A model generated the notes under the pieces. That model saw only the letters and a program-made list of their open reading frames with translations. It had not been told where the DNA came from and ran no database searches. Positions 56,428-64,000 of a stretch of 64,000 nucleotides of DNA are shown one piece after another (positions within the stretch are counted from its first letter, which is position 1; each line of letters opens with the position of its first letter). Source of the DNA: an uncultured Blastocatellia bacterium (GTDB lineage: Bacteria > Acidobacteriota > Blastocatellia > Pyrinomonadales > Pyrinomonadaceae); assembly GCA_946480785.1 (NCBI GenBank), contig CAMLLD010000017.1, positions 1 through 64,000 on the forward strand. Reading direction: 5' to 3'. The translations under genes and the position numbers were made by a program.

Positions 56428-56446
56428 CCGCGGATGAACACAGATT
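56428..56446. repeat. dispersed repeat copy after PIG-L gene
   Basis: CCGCGGATGAACACAGATT lies one base after the PIG-L stop codon and 2 bases before the end of the convergent SRPBCC gene. It is the closest copy to the core sequence. Confidence 0.7.
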
Positions 56447-56448
56447 AA

Positions 56449-56973
56449 TTAGGCGGGAGAGTCGAGCATGCCTTCTTGTTCGAGAGATTCCTCGCCTTCG
56501 AGTTTGACGCGTGCGCGTTCGAGAAAGGTTTTGATCATCTCGCGCACGCGTTTTTGCATCTCGGCGCTGATCGCGCTCTCGCCGACGAGTACGGCGAAGC
56601 GATGCAGATCTTTCGCGTGCTTGCGGCGCAGTTCGACGTGCTGGACGATCCTGATCAGCACCTTGTGACCGCGCTCTTCGAACGCCGCTGCGTAGCGCAG
56701 GTAGTTCTTCATTTCCGAACGCGCCGGGGACCACTCGAGACGCTCCGGAGAATCCTCAGTCTTCTCGACCGCGAAGCTGGCCTGGACCGCGCCGATGATC
56801 GGCACTTCGGCGCGCACCATCCAACGCATGATGCCTCCCGCTTCATTGCGTATGCCCTCGATGCCCGGCATGAGGTCGGCGAAATTGCGCAGCTCGCCGA
56901 AAAACTCGCGGGCCCGCTCGAGTGTGGTCCGCAATTCCATTTGGTCTGAATAGGAGGCCTTGATGCGAAACAT
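56449..56973 (-). CDS. SRPBCC (START-like/CoxG-like) family protein
   Basis: The 174-residue protein resembles SRPBCC ligand-binding proteins: an N-terminal helix with REFFGELRNFADLMPGIEGI, then alternating strands (MRWMVRAEVPIIGAVQASFA) and a C-terminal helical segment (REMIKTFLERARVKLEGEES). Such proteins bind hydrophobic ligands in a deep cavity; CoxG members help assemble CO dehydrogenase, but no cox genes are nearby. GGAGAAC 3 bases before the ATG serves as ribosome-binding site and comes from the GTTCTCCG repeat tract upstream. It converges on the PIG-L gene. Family call moderate. Confidence 0.72.
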   Translation of the reverse strand: MFRIKASYSDQMELRTTLERAREFFGELRNFADLMPGIEGIRNEAGGIMRWMVRAEVPIIGAVQASFAVEKTEDSPERLEWSPARSEMKNYLRYAAAFEERGHKVLIRIVQHVELRRKHAKDLHRFAVLVGESAISAEMQKRVREMIKTFLERARVKLEGEESLEQEGMLDSPA

Positions 56974-56975
56974 TT

Positions 56976-57019
56976 GTTCTCCGTTTACGTTCTCCGTGTT
57001 CTCGGCTCAACGTTCTCCG
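56976..57019. repeat. GTTCTCCG short-repeat tract
   Basis: GTTCTCCG occurs at 56976, 56989 and 57012, with an imperfect copy (GTTCTCGG) at 56998. The tract lies in the gap upstream of the SRPBCC gene and on the minus strand provides GGAGAAC as its ribosome-binding site. The rest of the gap up to 57152 is A+T-rich and probably holds the promoter of the zinc-ribbon gene. Confidence 0.6.
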
Positions 57020-57152
57020 CGGTGTTGATGCGCGAGGCAGGCGGTTTGGTTTTCCGCACCGCCGTTGTTAAGTTACACGAGGAATTTGCACTAGTAAATA
57101 TCTAAGTGAGTGGGGAAAGAATTATTTAGCATTCGGGAAAGAAGTACTTAAG

Positions 57153-57347
57153 ATGAACGCCGCACAGACTTGCCCACGCTGCGACAAACGAGGGATGAAA
57201 TCGTGGTCCGAACTCACCGACGAAGAGCGCGAGATGGTCAAGCGCCTCCCCCTCTCCGCGAGCTACTCTCTCGAAGAACGACAAGCGAGCCACCGCTGGT
57301 GCACCCGCTGCTGGTACGAAGCGGTCGATACTGAAACCCACGCCTAA
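57153..57347 (+). CDS. small zinc-ribbon protein of unknown function
   Basis: The 64-residue protein has CPRCDKRG near the N-terminus and WCTRCWYEAV near the C-terminus, a four-Cys set that should bind one zinc ion. Between lies an acidic and helical segment (WSELTDEEREMVKRLP). Similar tiny proteins occur widely without a known function; DNA or RNA contact is possible. The upstream gap is A+T-rich with a weak GAAAGAAG element. It converges on glnE with a 4-base overlap. Confidence 0.8.
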   Translation: MNAAQTCPRCDKRGMKSWSELTDEEREMVKRLPLSASYSLEERQASHRWCTRCWYEAVDTETHA

Positions 57348-60172
57348 AGTATGCGGTTGTAACAGTCGCGGATGGATTGCATCTGTTCGAGGAGGGTTTG
57401 GTGGAGTTCGTGGGCGGAGGTGAAGCCCATGCGAAAGGCGACGTCGCGGGCGGTTACGTGGTTCGGATCGGGAAGGCGCGTCGAACGACCCACGATTAGA
57501 CGCAGGTTGTGATCGACCGAGCGGAGCAAGCTGTAGCCGGTGCTCATCGTTAAGAAATCGTCGTCAGTAAGAGAGCCTTCATCGCGAAGACGTTCGAGAG
57601 TAAACGCAGTCGAACGATCGTCGCCGCCGTCAATCACCTCATCACGCAGTTGCAGATAACGCGTAGCGAAGTAAACATCGAGCATTCCGCCGGGACCGTA
57701 TTTAATATCAATTCCTGTCTGCCGCCGGCGAGTTCCCTTCTCTTTCTCCAAACGATCGCGCACGCGGCGCGTCTCCAGCTTCAACTCACCAGCATCGAAT
57801 CGCAAAGCGTTTTCGTGAATACGATGACGCGCGTGCGTCTCGATCATCTTGCCGAGCTCCAGGTCGCCGCCGACCGCCCGCAGCTTAACGTAAGCGAGCC
57901 ACTCCCACGGCGCACTCTCCTCCCGCAAATAATCGAGAAAACCGTCGGCGCTGGTGACGAGTGGTCCATTCTTCCCGTGGGGCCGCAAACGCAAGTCGAC
58001 GCGATAGAGATAACCCTCGCGCGTGATGCTCGAAAGCGCCGCGATCATCAACTCGACCAAACGCGAGTACGTCTCATCCTGCGTCAGAGTCTTGATCGGC
58101 GACGGCACCATCGAGTCGTACGTGAACAACACGTCGAGATCCGATCCGTAATCGACGCCGGCGCTGCCGAGCCGTCCGAGACCGTAAAACGCGATGCGTG
58201 GTCCACCACTGAACGAACCGAACCGTCGCGCCATTTCACGGCGCGCGATCAAATACGAAACGTTCAGACTCGCGATCGCGAGTTCCGTTTGCAGACGATT
58301 AGTGTCGAAGATCGACAACTCGCCCGCGATGTCGAGCGCGCCGATCTCCGCGATCAACTCGGCCCACTTATGCCGCAGCGCCGCGAGCTCAGCCGGAAAA
58401 CTATTTTCTGCGTCGATTGCGGCACGCAACAGCGCACGATAGTCGCGGTGCAACGCGTCCGCGACAGACGCGCCGAGCGATCCGATCAATGCCGGATTCG
58501 CGGCGATCATCTCGGCGAAAAACTCTGACGCGCCACACACCTTCAGCAACGTGCGCAAGTTCGTCTCCGTGAGATGAAGCCGGTTCTCGGTTTTTTCGAG
58601 CGACGCCGCGATACGCACCGCGTGAACGAGCGCGCGATGCGGGTTGAGAGCCTGGTTCGCAAACGAAAGCAGCGCCGATCCCGCGGACCTCGCGTCCATC
58701 GACTCTGAGAGATGCGCGACAAAAACACGCGCCGCACTCAGCGCCAAACCAAGTTCCTTGTCATGACTCTCAGTCGCCGGTTTGACCGGTTTCACATCCT
58801 GTTCGAGTTCAGAGAACAGCCGGTCATAAACGGCTCGAACATGGCGCGTGTACGTCGTCAACGCGGAAATAAAATCGTGCGGATTGTTGAAGCCGATACG
58901 TCGCGCGATGAGCAGCCGCGCGTCCTCAGACTCGGGCACCGTATGCGTTTGCAGCCCGTGCTCCATTTGCAGCCGGTGCTCCAACGTGCGCAAGAAGTCG
59001 TACGCGTCAGACAACTCACTACGCTCCTGCTGCGTGATGAACTCACGGTCCGCCAAACGCCCCAGACTCACGAGCGTGTGCGGCACGCGCAACCAATCAT
59101 CGCGCCCGCCATGGGCCAACTGCAGCGCCTGCGCGATGAACTCGATCTCGCGAATCCCACCACGCCCGAGCTTCACGTTGTAACCACTCTTCTTCTCCGT
59201 CTGCCGATCGATCTTCTGCTTCGCCAAACGCACGCTCTCCAGCGCGCGGCTAACCGAAACATCAGGCCGAAACACAAACGGCGTCACCGCTTCCTTGAAC
59301 TTCGCAAACAACTCCGCCGAGCCGGCCGCCGCACGCGAGCGAATCAAGACCTGTCGTTCCCAATCCTGCGCCGAGCTCATGTAATAACGAGTCGCTTCGG
59401 CGAGCGAACACGCAAGCGCACCGTCGCGTCCGTGCGGACGCAGACGCAGATCGACGCGATACGCCGCGCCTTCGCCACCAGACTGACCGGCGATGCGCGC
59501 GATCGTCTCCGATAGTTTTACGAAGTACTCGCGATTCGTGACTTCACCGCGCTGACCGTGGCCCGACGTCGTGCCTTCGTCAGAATAAAGAAAAACGAGA
59601 TCGATGTCTGACGCGTAATTGAGCTCCATCGAACCGAGCTTGCCGAGCGCGATGACGCAGAACTCCGCCGTCGCGATGCGGCCGCGCTCGTCGACGTGCT
59701 GCGGCAAACCGTAACGATTGTCGAGATCCTGGCGTGCGAGACTCAGTGCGTAATCGAGAATCGCGTCGGCGAGGTTCGACAACTCTTCCATCGTCTCGAC
59801 AAGCGTGTGCGTGCGGCGAATGTCGTGGAGATACGTGCGCAACAGTTCGCGGCGGCGAAAGCGCGCGAGAAGATTTTGCGGATTGAGCGAAGAGTTGGTT
59901 AACGCGAAGCGCGCGAGCGATTCTTTCAGCTCGTCGAGCGAGCGCACACGCGGCTCAGCGCGTTCGCGCGCGAGCCACGAAAAGTATTCGGGATTTTGTT
60001 CGAGCGTGGTGGCGAGCAGCGGACTCCACGCTGCCAGCGCGAGCGCGTCCGCGAGCAGCGCCGGCTGCTTCGTCAGGTTGCGGTAGGCACGCGGCTGCTC
60101 GTTCGACAGCCTGTCGAGAAACAGCCGCGCACCGTTTTGATCCGGGAGATCACGTAGCAGAAACTCAATCAC
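57344..60172 (-). CDS. glnE: bifunctional glutamine synthetase adenylyltransferase/adenylyl-removing enzyme
   Basis: This 942-residue protein has two nucleotidyltransferase domains of the GlnE type. The N-terminal one shows LGSMELNYASDIDLVFLYSD, which removes AMP from glutamine synthetase; the C-terminal one shows LGSAGVDYGSDLDVLFTYDS, which adds it. KLGRGGIREIEFIAQALQL and KYGPGGMLDVYFATRYLQL are the conserved second motifs. It tunes glutamine synthetase to nitrogen supply through PII. Translation starts at GTG 60172, sharing one base with the glnA stop (TAGTG), so regulator and target are made together. A PII gene (glnB) is not in the window. Confidence 0.96.
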   Translation of the reverse strand: MIEFLLRDLPDQNGARLFLDRLSNEQPRAYRNLTKQPALLADALALAAWSPLLATTLEQNPEYFSWLARERAEPRVRSLDELKESLARFALTNSSLNPQNLLARFRRRELLRTYLHDIRRTHTLVETMEELSNLADAILDYALSLARQDLDNRYGLPQHVDERGRIATAEFCVIALGKLGSMELNYASDIDLVFLYSDEGTTSGHGQRGEVTNREYFVKLSETIARIAGQSGGEGAAYRVDLRLRPHGRDGALACSLAEATRYYMSSAQDWERQVLIRSRAAAGSAELFAKFKEAVTPFVFRPDVSVSRALESVRLAKQKIDRQTEKKSGYNVKLGRGGIREIEFIAQALQLAHGGRDDWLRVPHTLVSLGRLADREFITQQERSELSDAYDFLRTLEHRLQMEHGLQTHTVPESEDARLLIARRIGFNNPHDFISALTTYTRHVRAVYDRLFSELEQDVKPVKPATESHDKELGLALSAARVFVAHLSESMDARSAGSALLSFANQALNPHRALVHAVRIAASLEKTENRLHLTETNLRTLLKVCGASEFFAEMIAANPALIGSLGASVADALHRDYRALLRAAIDAENSFPAELAALRHKWAELIAEIGALDIAGELSIFDTNRLQTELAIASLNVSYLIARREMARRFGSFSGGPRIAFYGLGRLGSAGVDYGSDLDVLFTYDSMVPSPIKTLTQDETYSRLVELMIAALSSITREGYLYRVDLRLRPHGKNGPLVTSADGFLDYLREESAPWEWLAYVKLRAVGGDLELGKMIETHARHRIHENALRFDAGELKLETRRVRDRLEKEKGTRRRQTGIDIKYGPGGMLDVYFATRYLQLRDEVIDGGDDRSTAFTLERLRDEGSLTDDDFLTMSTGYSLLRSVDHNLRLIVGRSTRLPDPNHVTARDVAFRMGFTSAHELHQTLLEQMQSIRDCYNRIL

Positions 60173-61596
60173 TAAATGTCATAGTACAACGAAAACTCGA
60201 GCGGATGCGGACGCATGCGCAGCGGCTGGATCTCGCGCTCGCGCTTGTAACTGATCCAGCGATCGATCAACTGCGGACTGAACACGTCGCCTTTCAGCAG
60301 GAAGTCGTGATCGGCTTCGAGCGCCTTGAGCGAATCGTCGAGCGAGCCCGGCAACGTCGGCACATCTTTCAATTCCTCGGGCGAGAGATCGTAGATATCC
60401 TTCTCGAGCGGATCACCCGGATCGATCCGGTTCTGCACGCCGTCGAGTCCCGCCAGCAGCATCGCCGAGAACGCGAGATACGCATTGCACGACGGATCGG
60501 GCGGACGAAACTCCAACCGCTTCAGTTTCGGGTTCGTCGAGAACATCGGAATACGAATCGCGGCCGAACGATTACGCGCGGAGTACGCGAGGTTCACGGG
60601 CGCTTCAAAACCCGGCACGAGCCGCTTGTAACTGTTCGTCGTCGGCGCGGCAAAAGCCACGACCGCAGCCGCGTGCTTCAACAACCCACCGATGTAAAAG
60701 CGGGCCATCTCGGACAATCCGGCATAACCGTCGCCGGCAAACAAAGGCTTCTCGCCTTTCCACAACGATTGGTGACAGTGCATTCCCGAACCGTTATCGC
60801 CAAACAGCGGCTTCGGCATGAACGTCGCGGACTTCCCATACTCGTGAGCAGTATTGCGAACTACATATTTGAATACTTGTAAATTATCCGCTGTGCCTAA
60901 CAGCGTGGAATAACGGAAGTCGATCTCGCACTGGCCCGCGGTCGCAACTTCGTGGTGATGACACTCGACGGTCACGCCACACTTCTCGAGCGTCAGCGAG
61001 ATCTGCGAACGCAGGTCACTCAACGAATCGGTCGGCGGCACGGGCACGTAGCCTTCCTTCGGACGAATGCGATAACCGAGGTTCGAACCGGCAAACTCGT
61101 TCGCGTCGCGCCCGCTGTTCCAGTGACCTTCGTCGGAGTCGATCGAGTAACCGGCGGAGTGCTGCTCGTTGTGAAACTTGGCGGAATCAAACACGAAGAA
61201 CTCGGCTTCAGGACCGAAGAAACATGTGTCCGCCAGGCCGGTGAATTTCAGGTAACTCTCGGCGCGTTGCGCAACAGAGCGCGGATCGTAGGCGTAACCT
61301 TCCTTCGTGATCGGATCGATGGCGTTACCGATGAGACAGAGCGTCGGCTGTTCGGCAAACGGGTCCATCCAGAAGCGCCGCGCGTCGGGAACGAGCAGCA
61401 TGTCCGACTCGTGAATTGCGGCCCAGCCGCGGATGGAAGAAGCGTCGAAACCAAAGCCATCTTCGAACTGTTCTTCGCCGAGTTCGCCGATGGGAAATGT
61501 AAGGTGTTGCCAGGAGCCGGGTAGGTCAGTGAAACGAACAGAGACGAACTTGGCGCCCTGTTCAGCAGCGAATTTCAAGACAGTCTTGGGGTTCAT
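60172..61596 (-). CDS. glnA: glutamine synthetase, type I
   Basis: The 474-residue enzyme makes glutamine from glutamate, ammonia and [55 protein letters not shown] and [13 protein letters not shown] are the GS active-site segments. The adenylylated Tyr corresponds to Y402 in [11 protein letters not shown], matching presence of glnE downstream and the GSI-beta subtype. The start follows CAGGAGATCAC. A perfect TTGACA/TATAAT promoter lies 139 bases upstream, leaving a leader of about 130 bases. Confidence 0.97.
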   Translation of the reverse strand: MNPKTVLKFAAEQGAKFVSVRFTDLPGSWQHLTFPIGELGEEQFEDGFGFDASSIRGWAAIHESDMLLVPDARRFWMDPFAEQPTLCLIGNAIDPITKEGYAYDPRSVAQRAESYLKFTGLADTCFFGPEAEFFVFDSAKFHNEQHSAGYSIDSDEGHWNSGRDANEFAGSNLGYRIRPKEGYVPVPPTDSLSDLRSQISLTLEKCGVTVECHHHEVATAGQCEIDFRYSTLLGTADNLQVFKYVVRNTAHEYGKSATFMPKPLFGDNGSGMHCHQSLWKGEKPLFAGDGYAGLSEMARFYIGGLLKHAAAVVAFAAPTTNSYKRLVPGFEAPVNLAYSARNRSAAIRIPMFSTNPKLKRLEFRPPDPSCNAYLAFSAMLLAGLDGVQNRIDPGDPLEKDIYDLSPEELKDVPTLPGSLDDSLKALEADHDFLLKGDVFSPQLIDRWISYKREREIQPLRMRPHPLEFSLYYDI

Positions 61597-61967
61597 GTGA
61601 TCTCCTGATCTTTATTTCGAGTGTGTTAGGGGTACCCTTCGCCCCGGCGCGAAATTTGGCGAAGTATGTGGGAAGTTGCGCGACTATCGTAAAGCGGGCG
61701 AGCGTCATAAAGCGACGGCGCGTAAAAAGCTGCCATTATAAACGGCAGCGTTTTGATGTCAAGGGCGAATTAGACGAGGATGAAGGTCACAAAAACCTTA
61801 AGATTTGGAAAAGTTATAGCCCGCACCCGCCATTTTCTGTTACATTGCGCCCCTAAAGCGTTCCACCCAAAACAACTCCGCAACTCGATTCGGGATAATG
61901 TGCATCAGTAGTGTTTCTGGCGTGATTGTTATTGTTCAAAGTTAGTTCGAAGGCAGGAGACCGCTAA
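61597..61967. other. glnA-speA divergent intergenic region
   Basis: This 371-base gap holds the glnA promoter (61735-61762) and its leader. In the leader a hairpin with a perfect 7-bp stem, CTTCGCC (61637-61643) and GGCGAAG (61658-61664), lies 40 bases before glnA. On the speA side AGGCAGGAG (61951-61959) serves as ribosome-binding site for the TTG start; the speA promoter is not clear. The 77-codon open frame at 61623-61856 has no coding character and I reject it. Confidence 0.6.
61735..61762 (-). promoter_or_regulatory. consensus sigma70 promoter of glnA with dyad around -10
   Basis: On the minus strand TTGACA (61762-61757) is followed after 16 bases by TATAAT (61740-61735), both perfect. 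The -10 lies inside an inverted repeat GCTGCC (61749-61744) and GGCAGC (61734-61729), which could be a repressor site or, on the transcript side, a small hairpin. Transcription should start near 61728. Confidence 0.85.
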
Positions 61968-63905
61968 TTGACCACGGCAATCGAGCAGACGCTCGAAACT
62001 TATGGAATCGAAAACTGGGGCGCTGGCTACTTTGATGTAAACCGGAAGGGAAATCTAATCGTCCGACCCGTCGAGGGTGATCCCCGCTCGGCGGACCTCA
62101 AAGAGATAATCGACGACCTCGCCAAACGCGGAATCACCGCGCCTGTGCTCTTACGTTTTCCGCAACTCGTCGCCGCCCAGGTGAGAAAACTCCAACGCGC
62201 ATTCAGCCGCTCAATCCGCGAGTTTGAGTATCAAGGCTCCCACATGTGCGTGTACCCGATGAAGGTCAATCAGCAACGCTCCGTGGTCGAAGAATACCTG
62301 CGCGAAGGCTCGCGTTATGACTTCGGTCTCGAAGCGGGTTCGAAAGCCGAGCTTTACGCCGCGCTTGCACTCGAACAGCCGGGCGACAGTCTGCTCGTGC
62401 TGAACGGCTTCAAGGACGAAGAATTTATCGAGCTCGCTTTTGCCGGCGCGAAAGTGGGCAAGCGAGTCGTCATCGTGATCGAAAAGCTCAACGAGCTCGA
62501 TCACGTGCTCACTGTTGCCGAACGCGAAGACGGACCACTGCCGATGATCGGCATGCGCGTCAAGCTTTACTCGAAAGGCTCCGGCCGCTGGGAAAAGTCC
62601 GGCGGCGAAGCAGCGAAATTCGGGTTGACGACGACCGAGTTGCTGGAAGTTATTCGCCGCGTCGAAGAAGCGGGCCGCATGGACATGCTGAAGCTGCTGC
62701 ACTTCCACATCGGTTCGCAGCTCACCGACATCAAGCGCATCAAGAATGCGATGAAGGAAGCCGCGCGCGTCTACGCGAAGGTTGTCCAGATGAAGGTGCC
62801 GATCGATCTGCTCGACGTCGGCGGCGGCATGGCCGTCGATTACGACGGTTCGAAGACGGCGTTCGATTCTTCCGCGAACTACACCGCGCAGGAGTTTGCG
62901 AACGACGTTATCTACACGATCAAACAGGTCTGCGACGATGAAAACGTGCCGCATCCCACGATCATTCAGGAGTCGGGACGTTTCCTGGCCGCGTATCACG
63001 CGATTCTGGTCACGAACGTGATCGACGAGATTGAAACCGTAGTCGAAGACATCACGCCGATCGAGATCGACGAGGACGATCCGCAGGTCGTGATCGAGCT
63101 CGGCGATCTGCGCGAATCGATCAGCGTCAAGAACTATCGCGAGTATTACCACGACGCGCTTGAGCATCGTGAAGAGTTGTTCACTCTCTTCGATCTCGGC
63201 TTGATCTCACTCGAAGATCGCGCGAAGGGTGAAGTGCTTTTCTGGGACGTTTGCGAACGTGCGGACAAGTACGCGCAAACTTCGAAATACGTCTCGGAAG
63301 AGTTTGGCGAGCTGCGTCGTTTGCTGTGCGCGAAGTATCTGACGAACTTCTCGGTGTTTCGCTCGGTGCCGGACCATTGGGCGTTGGACCAACTGTTTCC
63401 GATCGTGCCGATTCATCATCTGAACAAACCGCCGACGGAGTACACGACGCTCTGCGACATCACGTGCGACTCCGACGGCATCGTGGACAAGTTTGTCGAT
63501 CTGCACGACGTGAAGCAGGTGCTCGAGTTGCACCCGTTGAATCCGGACGAGCCGTATTACCTCGCGTTCATGCTGGTCGGCGCGTACCAGGAAGTGATGG
63601 GCAACAATCACAATCTCTTCGGCGCGCCGCACGAAGCGCACATTCACATCGACGAAGAAGGTTTTCTGATCAAGAAGGTGATTAAAGGCACGACCGTCGG
63701 CGGCGCGGCCGAACGCGCTCGTTACGAGCGCAGCCTGTTGCACGACGGCTTCCGGCGTTTGATCAATCGTCGCGTCAAAGACGGCGAGTTGAGCGAAGCG
63801 GAAGGCGCCGATTTGGCCCAGTTTTATGAGTCTCGTTATGACGCTTACACATATCTCGCAGTCAATGGAGTAAAGACCCGTTCGCGCAGACGAACGGACT
63901 ACTAA
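61968..63905 (+). CDS. speA: biosynthetic arginine decarboxylase
   Basis: The 645-residue PLP enzyme converts arginine to agmatine, the first step to putrescine and spermidine. CVYPMKVNQQRSVVEEYL holds the PLP Lys (K99); RYDFGLEAGSKAELYAALAL, LHFHIGSQLTDIKRIK and DVGGGMAVDYDG are SpeA motifs, and the C-terminal half (GAPHEAHIHIDEEGF) completes the usual length. The TTG at 61968 is preceded by GGCAGGAG and starts in the expected place. It is divergent from glnA, so nitrogen and arginine use are adjacent. A short stem, CCGTTCG/CGAACGG (63878-63897), ends the gene. Confidence 0.96.
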   Translation: MTTAIEQTLETYGIENWGAGYFDVNRKGNLIVRPVEGDPRSADLKEIIDDLAKRGITAPVLLRFPQLVAAQVRKLQRAFSRSIREFEYQGSHMCVYPMKVNQQRSVVEEYLREGSRYDFGLEAGSKAELYAALALEQPGDSLLVLNGFKDEEFIELAFAGAKVGKRVVIVIEKLNELDHVLTVAEREDGPLPMIGMRVKLYSKGSGRWEKSGGEAAKFGLTTTELLEVIRRVEEAGRMDMLKLLHFHIGSQLTDIKRIKNAMKEAARVYAKVVQMKVPIDLLDVGGGMAVDYDGSKTAFDSSANYTAQEFANDVIYTIKQVCDDENVPHPTIIQESGRFLAAYHAILVTNVIDEIETVVEDITPIEIDEDDPQVVIELGDLRESISVKNYREYYHDALEHREELFTLFDLGLISLEDRAKGEVLFWDVCERADKYAQTSKYVSEEFGELRRLLCAKYLTNFSVFRSVPDHWALDQLFPIVPIHHLNKPPTEYTTLCDITCDSDGIVDKFVDLHDVKQVLELHPLNPDEPYYLAFMLVGAYQEVMGNNHNLFGAPHEAHIHIDEEGFLIKKVIKGTTVGGAAERARYERSLLHDGFRRLINRRVKDGELSEAEGADLAQFYESRYDAYTYLAVNGVKTRSRRRTDY

Positions 63906-63957
63906 CCACAAGTTACACGGGTTTTTGGTGTAATCAGTGGCTGAGGTAACAACCTGC

Positions 63958-64000
63958 ATGGTCACTCAACGCAAACCAAAAGCATCGAAATACCTGACCA
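63958..64000 (+). CDS. possible start of next gene (partial, runs off right edge)
   Basis: An ATG at 63958 follows GAGGTAAC and is open to the window end, giving MVTQRKPKASKYLT. The position downstream of speA suggests a polyamine-linked gene, such as agmatinase or a deoxyhypusine synthase-like protein, but 14 residues cannot show this. Confidence 0.35.
   Translation, partial: MVTQRKPKASKYLT

Noticed and set aside
61623..61856. 77-codon open frame between glnA and speA
   Set aside because: It covers the glnA promoter and leader, is basic without structure, and has no ribosome-binding site.
63878..63897. Terminator after speA
   Set aside because: The 7-bp stem CCGTTCG/CGAACGG overlaps the last codons and is not followed directly by a T-run, so I do not list it as a terminator.
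1..64000. CRISPR arrays, prophage or insertion sequences
   Set aside because: I saw no regularly spaced repeats, integrase or transposase; the short repeats are scattered singly at gene ends.

Overview
The window reads as a chromosomal segment of an Acidobacteriota bacterium, at roughly 60% G+C by eye. The lineage is inferred from content: an Oar-type TonB-dependent receptor with an N-terminal carboxypeptidase-regulatory domain, many secreted FG-GAP/ASPIC-UnbV (CRTAC1-type) proteins paired with TPR proteins, multihaem cytochromes, and small secreted proteins typical of that phylum. Blastocatellia or a neighbouring class is plausible but not proven. I see no phage, transposase or CRISPR array.

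Layout. 1-7.8 kb: a secreted protein cut by the left edge, a small secreted protein with a clear terminator, a Tat-exported lactonase-like propeller, then a coupled GH3 beta-glucosidase / GH20 hexosaminidase / seven-haem cytochrome run. 7.8-19.2 kb (minus strand): an Oar-like receptor, a 15-bp-stem terminator, then TPR, CRTAC1, TPR, CRTAC1 and a second seven-haem cytochrome, nearly gapless. A ROK-family regulator lies just upstream of the receptor; between them two identical 16-bp sequences flank the receptor promoter 74 bp apart. 21.4-32.6 kb: a four-gene unit linked by ATGA overlaps (TPR-CRTAC1 giant, CRTAC1, orphan RnfD/NqrB-like membrane protein, CRTAC1 lipoprotein), with a paralogous TPR-CRTAC1 giant starting divergently only 18 bp away. 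I take these two clusters as the best candidate for an undescribed cell-envelope system.

32.6-40.3 kb: nitrilase-family hydrolase, NagX-like acyltransferase, M28 peptidase, topA, dprA and a selenocysteine tRNA. 40.4-47.2 kb: a benzoyl-CoA epoxidation (box) operon with boxC, boxB, a TetR regulator, methyltransferase, two crotonase-family enzymes and an SDR; a perfect 18-bp palindrome sits at its promoter. boxA and a benzoate-CoA ligase are not in the window. 47.2-49.8 kb: maf, a dciA-like gene, gatC and gatA. 50.1-56.4 kb: an iron/polyamine-type ABC importer and a PIG-L deacetylase broken by one missing base. 56.4-64 kb: an SRPBCC protein, a zinc-ribbon protein, glnE-glnA with a near-consensus promoter, and speA.

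A dispersed short repeat (core CCACGGATGAACACAGAT or parts of it) lies at at least eight gene junctions. At several it supplies the last codons of one gene or the start codon, signal peptide or first codons of the next.
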